A DNA stretch of 64,000 bases from Paludibacterium yongneupense DSM 18731 (lineage in GTDB: Bacteria; Pseudomonadota; Gammaproteobacteria; Burkholderiales; Chromobacteriaceae). Location of the stretch: contig NZ_KE383959.1 of the NCBI RefSeq assembly GCF_000422925.1, forward strand, positions 1-64,000. The letters run 5' to 3'. Positions within the stretch are counted from its first letter, which is position 1, and each line of letters opens with the position of its first letter. The position numbers and the translations under genes are program-made. Below, piece after piece: positions 28,635 to 37,783 of this stretch. The notes under the pieces are model-generated. The model worked only from the letters and a program-made list of their open reading frames with translations, had not been told where the DNA came from and did not search any database.

Positions 28635-29540
28635 TCAAACCTTGCCGACCGTGCCTGCCGCCAGCGCGTCGCGGCGGCCGCGGGGTTTGGAAAACACCAG
28701 CACATTGCCGACCATGACCAACCCCAGTCCGCACAAGGCTGGCAGGGTCCAGTGATAGCCCTCCAGCCAGGCGGAAATATTCAACGACACGACAGGAAAC
28801 AGCACGGTCGAATAGGCCGCGCGCTCGGCGCCGAGCCTGCCGACCAGCATCAGATAGGCGGTAAAGCCGATCACCGACCCCGGCAGCGCCAGGTAAAGCA
28901 GCGCCCCGAGATAATGCGTGCTCCAGTCCATCGTCACCGGCACACCGCTCATGCCCGAACCGGCAAGCAGAACCAGCGTCCCCACCAGCATGGCCCAGGC
29001 ATTGGTCTGCACCGGCAGCCATCCGCGCGCCTGCAAGGCGCCGGAGAGCAGATTGCCGGCGGAAAAACACAAGGTACCGCCGAGCGCCAGCAGCAGACCG
29101 GCCACGGTGTGGCTGCCGGTATGCCCCCACTCGGGCGAGAACAGCGCCGCGATGCCGCACAAGCCCAACAGCGCCCCGGCCAGCACCCTCCCGGACACGG
29201 CGCGACCGAGAAATACCCTGCCATTGAACGCGTTCCACAGGGGGGCCGTCGAGAACACCACCGCCACCAGGCCGCTCGGAATCCAACGGCTGGCATGATA
29301 GAAACACAGAAAATTCAGGCAGAACAGGCAGAGCCCCTGCGCCACGACCAGCAGCGCGGCCCGGCCGCGTGGACGCACCAGCCGCCGGGTGCAAGCCAGG
29401 ATCGCAAACAGAAACAGCGAGGCGAGGCCGAAGCGGTAAGCGATAGACAGCGGGATCGCCACGCTGCCCAGTTGCAGCTTGATGGCGATCCAGGTCGTGC
29501 CCCAGATCACAACCACCAATAGATAGAGAAAAATCGTCAT
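28635..29540 (-). CDS. EamA/DMT-family transporter
   Basis: Inner-membrane exporter of the drug/metabolite superfamily. The 301 residues contain two EamA repeats and about ten helices, beginning MTIFLYLLVVVIWGTTWIAIK (the WGTTW motif is characteristic) with VVFSTAPLWNAFNGRVFLGR ending the first repeat. The open frame runs to 29630, but ATG 29540 with GGAGGGG upstream is preferred. Its substrate is unknown; family members export amino acids or metabolites. It is divergent from an AraC regulator across a 118-nt gap, a common regulator-transporter arrangement. Confidence 0.88.
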   Translation of the reverse strand: MTIFLYLLVVVIWGTTWIAIKLQLGSVAIPLSIAYRFGLASLFLFAILACTRRLVRPRGRAALLVVAQGLCLFCLNFLCFYHASRWIPSGLVAVVFSTAPLWNAFNGRVFLGRAVSGRVLAGALLGLCGIAALFSPEWGHTGSHTVAGLLLALGGTLCFSAGNLLSGALQARGWLPVQTNAWAMLVGTLVLLAGSGMSGVPVTMDWSTHYLGALLYLALPGSVIGFTAYLMLVGRLGAERAAYSTVLFPVVSLNISAWLEGYHWTLPALCGLGLVMVGNVLVFSKPRGRRDALAAGTVGKV

Positions 29541-29658
29541 AGCCCCTCCGAATATGAACCATGAGTATCCACAGTTGCGGCGGAGAGGACTTGCAGATTC
29601 TTGCGCAGTTTTGCTACGACAGCATCGCACGGAAGAACAGCTGCGATATCATCGCACC

Positions 29659-30543
29659 ATGAGCCCCGTTTCCTTCGACTACCCGGTATTTCAGCGCCTG
29701 TCGCATTCTCGCGCGAATCTGGAGCATGCCCTGTGCGTGGGCGACGGCATGGCCATTGCGGTCTGGAACAATCGCCACGATGCCGTCCACTACGCGCCGC
29801 CAGGCCATCACACTCTATCGCTCTATCTCGAGGGCGGGTACGGGACTTTCCGGCGCGACCGGGCAGGCGAGCGCGGAGCACCGGGTCGGCTGTGCCTGCT
29901 ATCGGATGAAGAGGACAGCGAATGGGTCATCAACGGCCCCCTGCGCTTCCTCCATCTTTATATCCCGCCCGCCGTCCTCAGTGCGCATGCCCTCGCGCTC
30001 GCCGATCTAGAGCCGCGCGAGCTCGAACTGGCGCGCACCGCCTTTTTCGACGATGCCGAACTGGCCGGACTCTTGCGCCCGCTACTCGCACTGCCCGGCA
30101 GCGACCCCGACGCCCACGTCGCCGGCAACGCACTTGCCCATGAAACGGTCGCCCGGCTGATCGGCAGCCACGCACGACGGCGACATGCGCCAAGACTCAG
30201 CGGCGGCCTTGCGCCCGCCGTGCGGCGCCGGCTGACCGACTGGCTCGACGCCCATCTGGACCAGCCGCTCACGCTGGGCAGCATGGCCCGCGAAGCCCAT
30301 CTGTCGGAATTCCACTTTGCCCGCATGTTCCGCCGCTCCTTCGGCGTTCCGCCGCAGGTGTGGCTGCATACGCGACGCATTGCGCGCGCGCGGCAGCTGC
30401 TGGAGGCCGGCGCGCTACCGCTGACCAGCGTCGCACTGGCCTGCGGCTTTGCGTCGGCCAGTCATTTCAGCAACCGCTTCCGCCAGGCCACCGGTGTCAG
30501 CCCGTCGCGCTATCGCACGCTGAAAACGGGCAAGACAGCCTGA
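29659..30543 (+). CDS. AraC-family transcriptional regulator
   Basis: A 294-residue regulator with an N-terminal sensor region (cupin-like, about 20-180) and the AraC DNA-binding domain at the C-terminus. Helix-turn-helix 1 is LGSMAREAHLSEFHFARMFRR, and the second contains LTSVALACGFASASHFSNRF and ATGVSPSRYR. ATG 29659 is selected over the open extension from 29554, because that would read into the promoter of the divergent transporter gene. It probably controls the transporter at 28635-29540. Confidence 0.88.
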   Translation: MSPVSFDYPVFQRLSHSRANLEHALCVGDGMAIAVWNNRHDAVHYAPPGHHTLSLYLEGGYGTFRRDRAGERGAPGRLCLLSDEEDSEWVINGPLRFLHLYIPPAVLSAHALALADLEPRELELARTAFFDDAELAGLLRPLLALPGSDPDAHVAGNALAHETVARLIGSHARRRHAPRLSGGLAPAVRRRLTDWLDAHLDQPLTLGSMAREAHLSEFHFARMFRRSFGVPPQVWLHTRRIARARQLLEAGALPLTSVALACGFASASHFSNRFRQATGVSPSRYRTLKTGKTA

Positions 30544-30548
30544 CGGCA

Positions 30549-30668
30549 TCAGCCCCGGCCGCTCATCGCACGAATGACTTTGGCCACGCCATCGAATACC
30601 ACGGCTATCAGCACCACCGTGCCAACGAAATGCCACAGGTCGGCGAATACGAATCTGATAAATTCCAT
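30549..30668 (-). CDS. Putative 39-residue membrane protein
   Basis: A short frame (ATG 30668 to TGA 30549) encodes a very hydrophobic peptide: FVFADLWHFVGTVVLIAVVF (residues 6-25) followed by basic residues (KVIRAMSGRG). It predicts one transmembrane helix with a positive cytoplasmic end. No strong Shine-Dalgarno site is seen (GGA about 8 nt upstream). It lies between the AraC gene and bluB, on the opposite strand from both. No function is proposed. Confidence 0.4.
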   Translation of the reverse strand: MEFIRFVFADLWHFVGTVVLIAVVFDGVAKVIRAMSGRG

Positions 30669-30765
30669 TTACAAAAATCCAGTTCAAGGGTTTGACGAGC
30701 TGTTGTAGTCTACATGACCCGGGCCGCGCTGCCGTATCGCGAATACACCGTACAGAAAAGACAGA

Positions 30766-31455
30766 ATGAACCGCTACCCCGACTCCGATATCGATGCCAT
30801 CTACCGTGTCATCCGCGAGCGCCGCGACATGCGCCATTTCAGGCCCGACCCGGTGGCGCCCGACCAGCTGCAACGACTGCTGCAGGCCGCACACTGGGCG
30901 CCTAGCGTCGGATTCATGCAGCCCTGGCGCTTCATCCGTATCACGGCCCCCGAACGACGCCAGGCACTGCACGCCATGGTTGAAAGCGAAAGGAGGCGCA
31001 CCGCAGCCGCGCTGGGAGAACGCGAGGATGAATTCATGCGCCTGAAAGTCGAGGGCATTCTCGACTGCGGCGAGGTACTGGTCGCGGCCTTGATGGACGG
31101 ACGCGAGCGCCACGTCTTCGGCCGGCGCACATTGCCGGAGATGGATCTGGCCTCGGTCGCCTGCGCCCTGCAGAACATGTGGCTGGCGGCACGGGCCGAA
31201 GGACTGGGCATGGGCTGGGTGTCACTGTTCGATCCCGTGGCGCTGGGCACGCTGCTGCATCTGCCGCCGGGCGCCAAGGCAATCGCCATCATCTGTCTTG
31301 GCCATGTCGACCATTTTTACGAACAGCCGCTGCTGGAACAGGAAGGTTGGGCCGGTCGCCAAGCGCTGGCGACACTGGTCAGCGAGAATAGCTGGGGCGA
31401 AGCGGATGCACGGCGGATAGCCGTCGCGCCAACGCTTGCCAATACCTCGCCATGA
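30766..31455 (+). CDS. bluB: 5,6-dimethylbenzimidazole synthase BluB
   Basis: Nitroreductase-fold enzyme that cannibalises reduced FMN with O2 to make the lower ligand of vitamin B12. The 229-residue chain has the BluB signature RRDMRHFRPDPVAPDQL (about 19-35), then LLQAAHWAPSVGFMQPWRFI with the conserved SVGxMQPW loop, and GLGMGWVSLFDP (about 144-155). Ordinary nitroreductases lack that combination. No cobalamin genes or cobalamin riboswitch are beside it. Its stop overlaps the start of a frameshifted acetyltransferase gene by four bases (ATGA). Confidence 0.93.
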   Translation: MNRYPDSDIDAIYRVIRERRDMRHFRPDPVAPDQLQRLLQAAHWAPSVGFMQPWRFIRITAPERRQALHAMVESERRRTAAALGEREDEFMRLKVEGILDCGEVLVAALMDGRERHVFGRRTLPEMDLASVACALQNMWLAARAEGLGMGWVSLFDPVALGTLLHLPPGAKAIAIICLGHVDHFYEQPLLEQEGWAGRQALATLVSENSWGEADARRIAVAPTLANTSP

Positions 31456-31909
31456 GCATCATGGTCCGCCGTAGCCGGGAAACCGACTGGCCACTCATCC
31501 GGCGCCTTTTTCTCGAGGTGCGTCGGGCCACATTTTTCTGGCTGCCGACCGAGCATTTCCAACCGGCGATCTGGATGAACAGACGCAGGGCGAAGACATC
31601 TGGATCGCAACCGAAGAAAGTGGCACCATCGCGGGCATGCTGGCCCTGTGGCAGGCCGATAATTTCATCCACCACTTATACGTCGCGGCCCCTTACCGTC
31701 AGCGTGGCGTCGGCCGGCTGCTGCTCGCGGCCTTACCAGGCTGGCACGAGCAGAGGTTTTACCTGAAATGCCTGAGCCGCAATGAAACCGCCCTCGGATT
31801 CTATCGCGCGGTCGGCTTCGAAGAGACGGAGACGGGCCACTGCGAAGAAGGTGAGTATGTCGTGCTCGCACATGAGCCGCAGCCCCAATCGGCAAAAGAC
31901 TGGACCTGA
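31452..31909 (+). pseudogene. GNAT acetyltransferase broken by one frameshift
   Basis: The first frame encodes MSIMVRRSRETDWPLIRRLF and RRATFFWLP, a GNAT N-terminus. The rest of the domain continues in another frame: DLDEQTQGEDIWIATEESG, FIHHLYVAAPYRQRGVGRLL (acetyl-CoA loop) and LSRNETALGFYRAVGFEE. The switch occurs near 31565-31575; restoring one base there would give a single protein of about 152 residues. It may be a genuine pseudogene or an assembly/sequencing error. It overlaps the bluB stop (ATGA), so it was translationally coupled to bluB. Confidence 0.7.
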
Positions 31910-32052
31910 TCGACGGCCAGGCCGAGTGCAAGCAGCCGTGTCCAGTCGCAGCGGATGAAATAAAAAATACATATAAATACTATCGGTAATGTAATAAAAT
32001 ATCGGGAAACTCTAATATTGTAGTTCACACGATAGCTCTAGAGGGCCTGACG

Positions 32053-32316
32053 ATGAATGCAGCAAAGAAAATCCGGTTGTTGATCGAGCGCGGTGAAGAT
32101 GGCGAGCAGGTACAGGTGCTGAGAGACTTGGTGTCATCGCTCGAACTGGGCAAGTCTTTTAATTTGAAAGACCTATACGATATTGATATGCGTTACTTCG
32201 ATGTCGCCATGGAGTTGCTGAAGGACTGGCGCTTCGACCAGCACATCGCGTCCAGAAGCAAACTTCTCGAACGCCTGCTGTCCGACACGATGCCGGAAGC
32301 CACCAAACCGGACTGA
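32053..32316 (+). CDS. Hypothetical 87-residue protein
   Basis: I do not recognise this small protein. It has a mixed charged composition with likely helices (AAKKIRLLIERGEDGEQVQVL, DMRYFDVAMELLKDWRF, SRSKLLERLLSDTM). No signal peptide or membrane segment is visible. GAGGG 8 nt before the ATG, an AT-rich 140-nt upstream region and a good terminator 25 nt after the stop suggest a real single-gene unit. Confidence 0.6.
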   Translation: MNAAKKIRLLIERGEDGEQVQVLRDLVSSLELGKSFNLKDLYDIDMRYFDVAMELLKDWRFDQHIASRSKLLERLLSDTMPEATKPD

Positions 32317-32337
32317 GACTCTGCCGCCGCGCCACAA

Positions 32338-32361
32338 AGCACCCGGTCAGCCGGGTGTTTT
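32338..32361 (+). terminator. Intrinsic terminator after the 87-residue gene
   Basis: CACCCGG-TCAG-CCGGGTG stem followed by TTTT. It ends the plus-strand unit that starts at 32053. Confidence 0.75.
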
Positions 32362-32483
32362 CGTATCCGCCCGCCCCTGCCTGGCCGGTAACGAAACGTG
32401 CTCAACGCCCGAAACCGTCTGCTCTCCCGCCGTCCCGGCCTGTCCGCACAAGACCGCCCGCCCCAGTCATCCTGTACTGCGCA

Positions 32484-33380
32484 TCACATCCCTTGCATCG
32501 CCTGCGCTTCATCCATGATCCATTCTGCAAATGCTCGGACGGGAGCTGCGCTCAACTCGATGGGTGCGGGCAGAACGAGACAGAATGTCTTGGCAATTGT
32601 CTTGCCCTCCGGCCATGGCGCGACAAGCCGGCCTTGCGCGAGCTCGGCTTCCACGTAGAGGCGCGGGACCAGGGCGACGCCGAGGCCGGCCAGCGCGCCC
32701 TCGATCAGCATCGAATGAAGGTCGTAGCGCGCACCGATTGCCGGATTGCTCAAGGCGATCCCGCTCTCCCGCGAATAGCGTTGCCACGCGTCCGGGTTCT
32801 GCCGCCGGTGCAGGCGAGGCAGCGTGTCCAGCGATGCCGCCTCACCGCTTTCCTCCAGAAGCATCGGATGGCAAACGGGGACCAGTACCTCATGCAACAG
32901 GGAGCAGGTTCGCATTCCCGTCCAGGCAGGGTGTTCAAAATGAATCGCAGCATCGAAGCCGCTTCCGGCGAGCACGAAGGGCTCCATCCTCTCTGCAAGA
33001 TGCACCGTGATATTTGGGTGCCTCTGCTGAAACCGCGGCAGACGCGGAATCAGCCAGCGCATCGCGAAAGTCGGGATCGTCGCAATGTCGAGACTGGCAC
33101 TGCCGCTCGGCTGCCCCATCAGGTACTGGCTATCGCGCTCCAGCCGGTCGAGCAAGCCGCGGACTTGCGCCGCGTAGCGCTCGCCGTTTGGCAGAAGCCG
33201 GACGCGGTTGCCGATCCGCTCGAACAGCGTGACGCCGAGAAAGGCCTCCAGGCGGGCGATCTGGCGGCTGATGGCGCCTTCGGTCAGAGACAGCTCATCG
33301 GCGGCGCGGGCAAAGCTGCCATGGCGGGCAGCCGTCTCGAACGCCATCAGGGCGGAACTGCTGGGTATCTTTCGTCGCAT
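32484..33380 (-). CDS. LysR-family transcriptional regulator (GcvA-like)
   Basis: A 298-residue LysR regulator. The N-terminal winged helix (about 8-65) contains LMAFETAARHGSFARAADEL and LTEGAISRQIARLEAFLG; a substrate-binding domain of the periplasmic-binding fold fills the rest, ending with the GcvA-like APIELSAAPVRAFAEWI. The start at 33380 is chosen because GGAAGG lies 7 nt upstream; the frame is open to 33431. It is divergent from a three-gene operon at 33549-35289, with a 168-nt AT-rich intergenic region. It is therefore the likely controller of that operon. Confidence 0.9.
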   Translation of the reverse strand: MRRKIPSSSALMAFETAARHGSFARAADELSLTEGAISRQIARLEAFLGVTLFERIGNRVRLLPNGERYAAQVRGLLDRLERDSQYLMGQPSGSASLDIATIPTFAMRWLIPRLPRFQQRHPNITVHLAERMEPFVLAGSGFDAAIHFEHPAWTGMRTCSLLHEVLVPVCHPMLLEESGEAASLDTLPRLHRRQNPDAWQRYSRESGIALSNPAIGARYDLHSMLIEGALAGLGVALVPRLYVEAELAQGRLVAPWPEGKTIAKTFCLVLPAPIELSAAPVRAFAEWIMDEAQAMQGM

Positions 33381-33548
33381 CGGAGCCTTCCGGCGGAGCG
33401 GCTCGGCTCGCGAGTTCGTCCACCATGACATTTAATCACTAAAGTATGCCTAAAAATCGATTTAAAGGGTAAAAAACGAGGAATATCATGATTTAACATC
33501 AACAACGAGGAGGCCTGGCACGGGATATCTCCGCCCAGGAAAGACCCT

Positions 33549-34088
33549 ATGATCTATACGGTGGAATGCAGCTTCGCCGATCCGGCCAGCGAAGCGGAAT
33601 GGAACGATTTCTATAGCAAGGACAAGCTGCCGGCCCTTATCTCGGTGCCGGGTTTTCATACATCCCAACGCTTCAGGGCCTTGAGTCACGGCTGCCCTGT
33701 CTATCTGGCCATTCATTCGATCGACAACCCCGGCATTCTGACGAGTGAGGAATACCGCCAAAAGGGCGGCGGCAATTTTGCGCGCTGGCAACAACACATC
33801 GCGGACTGGCACCGCAATCTCTATGACGGCCTCGCCCGGGCACCGGCCATCGGCGCGGATGACTGCCTGGCATTGAGCGCAGTCGGGGCCGCCCCGCTGA
33901 GGAAGATGGGCCTTGACCCCGCTTCAATGTATGCCATCGCGCTGGAGAAAGTCCCGGAGCATCGATGGCTCGCCCGGATCAACCGCGCGGCGCAGACCGT
34001 GCTCGGGCACGTGCCGGAAGGCGTCCATCTCTATGCACCGATGACGGAGCAACTGACGAGCAGCGCCGATACCGCTGCCGGGAATTGA
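33549..34088 (+). CDS. Unrecognised 179-residue protein of the LysR-linked operon
   Basis: I do not recognise this family. The N-terminal half (MIYTVECSFADPASEAEWND, LPALISVPGFHTSQRFRAL) looks like one ferredoxin-type alpha/beta repeat of a dimeric alpha-beta barrel; a second repeat of weaker similarity may lie at the C-terminus. It has no signal peptide and contains one Cys near 52 (SHGCPVY). It is first in an operon with a tautomerase and a metallo-hydrolase 12 and ~360 nt downstream, facing a LysR regulator. A small-molecule binding or monooxygenase-like role would suit the fold, but this is not shown. Confidence 0.75.
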   Translation: MIYTVECSFADPASEAEWNDFYSKDKLPALISVPGFHTSQRFRALSHGCPVYLAIHSIDNPGILTSEEYRQKGGGNFARWQQHIADWHRNLYDGLARAPAIGADDCLALSAVGAAPLRKMGLDPASMYAIALEKVPEHRWLARINRAAQTVLGHVPEGVHLYAPMTEQLTSSADTAAGN

Positions 34089-34100
34089 CAGGGCGCACCG

Positions 34101-34427
34101 ATGCCGAACATCACGATCTACATCTCGGCGGAAGCGATGCCGCCGGATCACGCGCTAGCGGAGTTGACGGAGCAATGCAGCCGGCTTTGCGTAGAGACCC
34201 TCAAAGCCGCTTTGCAAAACGTGCACATCATCTATGTCGCCGTTCGCCAGGGCCGAGGGCTTCCCGTTTTTACCGAAGTCCGGTACCGCCTCGAACCGTT
34301 TCGTACCCCGCCGGTCATGGAGGCATTCATGGACAAGCTTGACGAAGCCATACGGCACGCAACGGGACTGACCGCCCGCATCCGTTGCTTTGGCCATACC
34401 GGATCAACCTTGCACGCACGCAACTGA
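34101..34427 (+). CDS. Tautomerase-superfamily protein (4-oxalocrotonate-type)
   Basis: A 108-residue protein starting Met-Pro (MPNITIYI), so Pro would be the catalytic residue after Met removal. ALAELTEQCSRLCVETLKAAL and VHIIYVAVRQGRGLPVFTEV match one beta-alpha-beta unit of the tautomerase fold; the chain is longer than 62-residue oligomers and shorter than fused two-domain members. It is 12 nt after the unknown gene and 22 nt before the metallo-hydrolase. Tautomerase activity on keto-acids fits a catabolic operon, but the substrate is unknown. Confidence 0.75.
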   Translation: MPNITIYISAEAMPPDHALAELTEQCSRLCVETLKAALQNVHIIYVAVRQGRGLPVFTEVRYRLEPFRTPPVMEAFMDKLDEAIRHATGLTARIRCFGHTGSTLHARN

Positions 34428-34449
34428 ATGGGTGTACTGGAGCAAAGCG

Positions 34450-35289
34450 ATGACAGATTTGATATTTCCCGGACAGCAGGTCGGCGAGTTCTCGGTTACG
34501 GCCATCAGCGATGGCTATCTCAGCGCCAGCCTGGAACTTCTTTCCAATATCGACCCCGCCGATGCCTGTAGACGACAAAAGGCGGCGGGCCAGCGCGACC
34601 CTACAGCCATCCATATCAACTGCTACCTGGTTCGTGGGCGCGGCCGCACGATACTGATCGATGCCGGCGCAGGCGGATACAAGCAATGGGGCGGCGACCT
34701 GAGAACGAATCTGGCGCTGGCGGGTGTACATCCCGTCGAAATCGACACGATCTTGTTGACCCATGCCCATCCCGATCACGCAGGGGGACTGATGGATGAG
34801 CACGGAGCCGCTGTCTTCCCGAATGCAGAGCTTGTCGTCCATCGCCGGGAGATCGGTTTTTGGGAAGATGAGGACAATCTTTGCCGCGCGAGCGAACGCG
34901 CCCGCGGCAATTTTCAGATAGCACGCCAGGCCTTCGACACCTACCGGGCCCGGCTGCGCTCCTTCGATTCCGGCGAGGTGATACCCGGCATCCATGCCGT
35001 ACCGCTGCCGGGACATACGGCCGGGCATTCCGGTTTTCGCCTGGACTCCGGCAAGCACGGGCTGCTCGTATGGGGAGATATCGTCCACTTTCCCCGGATC
35101 CAGATCGCGCGTCCCGACGTATCCATCGCATTCGATCAAGACATGTTGCTGTCGGCCACGACGAGGTCGCGGCTGCTGGATATCGTCAGTGCGGAGCAAC
35201 TGATCATTGCCGGCATGCACCTCGGCAAGGCGGGCTTTGCACGCATCGGACGAACGGCAGAGTCCTACGAGATTTTCGACGAGCCATAA
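34450..35289 (+). CDS. Metallo-beta-lactamase-fold hydrolase
   Basis: A 279-residue cytoplasmic MBL-fold enzyme. The dinuclear zinc motif is THAHPDHAGGL (about 102-112), and the other ligands lie in LPGHTAGHSGFRL (about 188-200), in GDIVHFP near 212 and in GMHLG near 257. The pattern is shared by quorum-quenching lactonases and by glyoxalase-like hydrolases; which reaction it does cannot be told from the sequence. ATG 34450 with GGAG upstream is preferred to the longer frame from 34390. It is the last gene of the LysR-linked operon. Confidence 0.85.
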   Translation: MTDLIFPGQQVGEFSVTAISDGYLSASLELLSNIDPADACRRQKAAGQRDPTAIHINCYLVRGRGRTILIDAGAGGYKQWGGDLRTNLALAGVHPVEIDTILLTHAHPDHAGGLMDEHGAAVFPNAELVVHRREIGFWEDEDNLCRASERARGNFQIARQAFDTYRARLRSFDSGEVIPGIHAVPLPGHTAGHSGFRLDSGKHGLLVWGDIVHFPRIQIARPDVSIAFDQDMLLSATTRSRLLDIVSAEQLIIAGMHLGKAGFARIGRTAESYEIFDEP

Positions 35290-35562
35290 GCGGAAACAGG
35301 GGGCCGGCAGCCGCGCCACGAAGAACGGGACGGATAAGCGATTCGTATCTGGCCCGTGGCAAGCGATGCCAGCTTGATCGAATCAGCCTGGTCAGGCAGC
35401 GCCCCGGCATCGACCCTGCAGCGGATAGGGCCGTACGATAGCGATGAACAGACAACCGCAGCAAGCAGGCGGGAAGCGCGCGCCTCGCTTGGCGCACAGC
35501 AACGAGATGGCGTAATTCTTGCTTGGCTGGTTTTACGTATTGGCTTAAACCAGGGGAACATC

Positions 35563-37434
35563 GTGTCATCTCTACGCTCGAAAATGCTAACCGTGGTTCT
35601 TCTGATCCTGCTACTTCCTTCACTCCTGATCGGCGGTGTGGCCTATTGGAAGATGCATGATGCCCTGATCGGCTCCATACGCGATCAGGTCAGTCAAACG
35701 GCCAACAGCAAAGTCAGCTTCATCACAGAATGGGTCTCCTCGCGCCAGGCCATCGTGTCGTCGGTCCTGCCGCGCGCGACCCAGCCCGAGCTGAAACCCG
35801 TCCTCGATCAGGCGCAAGAAGCCGGCAACCTCGACGATATGTATGTTGGCGAGCCGAATAAGCGCATGACCCAGTTCAGCCACTCTACGCCGGTGCCTCC
35901 CGGCTACGATCCGACGGGGCGGCCCTGGTATGTTGCAGCCAGCAAAAGTGAAGAAGCGATCAGTACCGCCCCTTACATTGATGCCTCGACGAAAAAACCC
36001 ATTATCACGTTCGCTCGCGCACGGCGCGACAACGGCCAACTCGTTGCGGTGGCGGGTGGGGATGTTTCCTTGCAACGCGTAGCGGACGAAGTTGTCTCTG
36101 CCAAGCTGCCCGGTAACGGTTATGCCTTTCTGATCACGGACGACGGTTCCATCATTGCCCATCCGGCCAAAGAGTCGGGCATGAAAAAAATCTCCGAAGT
36201 GATCCCTGGCTACGATACTGACAAAATCAGCAAAGATGGCGTCTTGCAGACGGTAACGCTCAACGGGGATGCAACCCTGACGGCCTTGTACCCGGTCGGC
36301 AAGACGGGCTGGATTCTCGGCGTCGTGGTTCCGGTCGCCGCGGCAACCGCATCGGTCAGCAACCTGATGTGGGTTATGGTGGGAATGCTCCTCGCGGTTC
36401 TGATCGTATCGGGCCTGCTGGCTTACGCGGGAATCACGGGGATGCTAGGCAGTCTGACCCGGCTGCGCGACGCCATGCGCAACGTTGCGAGCGGCGAGGG
36501 CGACCTAAGCTTCCAGTTGACGATACAAACCCGCGATGAAGTCGGACAAATTGCCGAGGCCTTCAACGCCTTCGTACATAAGCTGCACGGCATGTTCCTG
36601 ACGGTACGCTCCGACGCAGAAGCCATGGCGCGAGATACCGTGACGCTGCATAAGGCCGCCGACGCGATCGCATCCGATTCACGCACACAATCGAGCGAGT
36701 TGTCCGCCACCGCCGCGACGATCGAGCAGATCACGGTCAGTATCAACCATATTGCCGACGCGACAGGCGAGGCGGAGGCCATGATCGCTTCCACGCGCGA
36801 AGACTCCATCTCCTCGCATCAGGCCATGGCCAATGTCGCAGACGAGGTCGAGTCCATCGTACACACCGTTGAGGCCCTGCAAACATCGATGTCGGACCTG
36901 TCCTCCCACTCCGAGCAGATTCGCGGCATCGTCGCAGTGATCCGCGAGATCGCGGACCAGACCAACTTGTTGGCGCTGAATGCGGCCATTGAGGCGGCTC
37001 GGGCAGGCGAGCAGGGTCGCGGTTTCGCCGTCGTTGCCGACGAAGTCAGAAAACTGGCCGAACGGACGGCGTCGGCAACGGTGGAAATCGCCCAGATGAT
37101 CGATAGCGTGATGGCTCAGACCGATGTCGCCATCGGTCATACCGCCGTTACCAACGAACGGGTAGCCTCCGGTGTGGCCCTGTCGCGCGAGGCCGCCGAG
37201 AAAGTCAGAGGCATCAAGGGCAGCACTGAAAGCATCGCTGTGCGCATGTCCGAGATCAGCGCGTCAACCAAGGAACAGAGTGCGGCAACCACGGCCATGG
37301 CGCAAAGTGCGGAACGCATCAATAGCAAATCGCTGGAAAGCGATCAGAATGTGCAACAGATCCTGCAGACCATCCAGGAGCTGACGCTGCGCAGCAGCGA
37401 TCTGCGGACCCTGGTCGGACAATTCAAACTCTAG
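35563..37434 (+). CDS. Methyl-accepting chemotaxis protein with dCache sensor
   Basis: Inner-membrane chemoreceptor of 623 residues. TM1 lies at about 9-28, a periplasmic double-Cache sensor at about 30-270 ([21 protein letters not shown], with RPWY, is typical of amino-acid and organic-acid sensors), and TM2 at about 273-298. A HAMP domain follows, then the signalling domain with the hairpin tip [20 protein letters not shown] (about 463-482) and [21 protein letters not shown] start at 35563 (AGGGGA 5 nt upstream) is preferred over a longer open frame from 35356. There is no CheR-binding pentapeptide at the C-terminus. It is not linked to other chemotaxis genes. Confidence 0.9.
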   Translation: MSSLRSKMLTVVLLILLLPSLLIGGVAYWKMHDALIGSIRDQVSQTANSKVSFITEWVSSRQAIVSSVLPRATQPELKPVLDQAQEAGNLDDMYVGEPNKRMTQFSHSTPVPPGYDPTGRPWYVAASKSEEAISTAPYIDASTKKPIITFARARRDNGQLVAVAGGDVSLQRVADEVVSAKLPGNGYAFLITDDGSIIAHPAKESGMKKISEVIPGYDTDKISKDGVLQTVTLNGDATLTALYPVGKTGWILGVVVPVAAATASVSNLMWVMVGMLLAVLIVSGLLAYAGITGMLGSLTRLRDAMRNVASGEGDLSFQLTIQTRDEVGQIAEAFNAFVHKLHGMFLTVRSDAEAMARDTVTLHKAADAIASDSRTQSSELSATAATIEQITVSINHIADATGEAEAMIASTREDSISSHQAMANVADEVESIVHTVEALQTSMSDLSSHSEQIRGIVAVIREIADQTNLLALNAAIEAARAGEQGRGFAVVADEVRKLAERTASATVEIAQMIDSVMAQTDVAIGHTAVTNERVASGVALSREAAEKVRGIKGSTESIAVRMSEISASTKEQSAATTAMAQSAERINSKSLESDQNVQQILQTIQELTLRSSDLRTLVGQFKL

Positions 37435-37541
37435 CCCCGGCACTCGGACCCGCGTGCAGCGCATTGCTGACGCGATCCCCGGAGCCGCCGGCCCCAGCGC
37501 TTGCCATTGCCCGGCGGCTGGCTTCGACACATCGACTCAGA

Positions 37542-37570
37542 CGGCATCCCTTTCGGGGTGCCGTTTTTTT
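37542..37570 (+). terminator. Intrinsic terminator downstream of the dCache receptor
   Basis: GGCATCCC-TTTC-GGGGTGCC stem followed by seven T. Confidence 0.9.
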
Positions 37571-37699
37571 GTTCTCTCCGTCCGTTGCGCGCACTGTCGT
37601 GTCCTGACGGCAGCCGATACTGATCGTCGCATGGGCAATAGCCTGGCAAATAAATGTCAAAGGCATTAAACAAAATACTTTTGTCATGTACAATTCCCC

Positions 37700-37783
37700 C
37701 TCGCACCTCTTCTATTTTCCATTGCTTGTAGGTATCTGTATCTGCCTGTACAAGACATCCCCGGCCTCAAGCCGGGGATTTTT
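37700..37783 (+). ncRNA. Candidate intergenic small RNA
   Basis: A sigma70-like element, -35 TTAAAC (37666-37671), 17-nt spacer, -10 TACAAT (37689-37694), predicts transcription from about 37700. A perfect 9-bp stem ATCCCCGGC/GCCGGGGAT with loop CTCAA, then five T, ends it at about 37783. The T-run extends through the stem end. The ~84-nt transcript begins CTCGCACC and contains no start codon with a ribosome site. It is separated from the chemoreceptor gene by another terminator, so it is independently transcribed if real. The -35 is weak, and no known RNA family is recognised. Confidence 0.5.

Noticed and set aside
34450-35289. Calling the metallo-hydrolase an AHL lactonase
   Set aside because: The HxHxDH motif is shared by many MBL-fold hydrolases; nothing seen here proves AHL activity.
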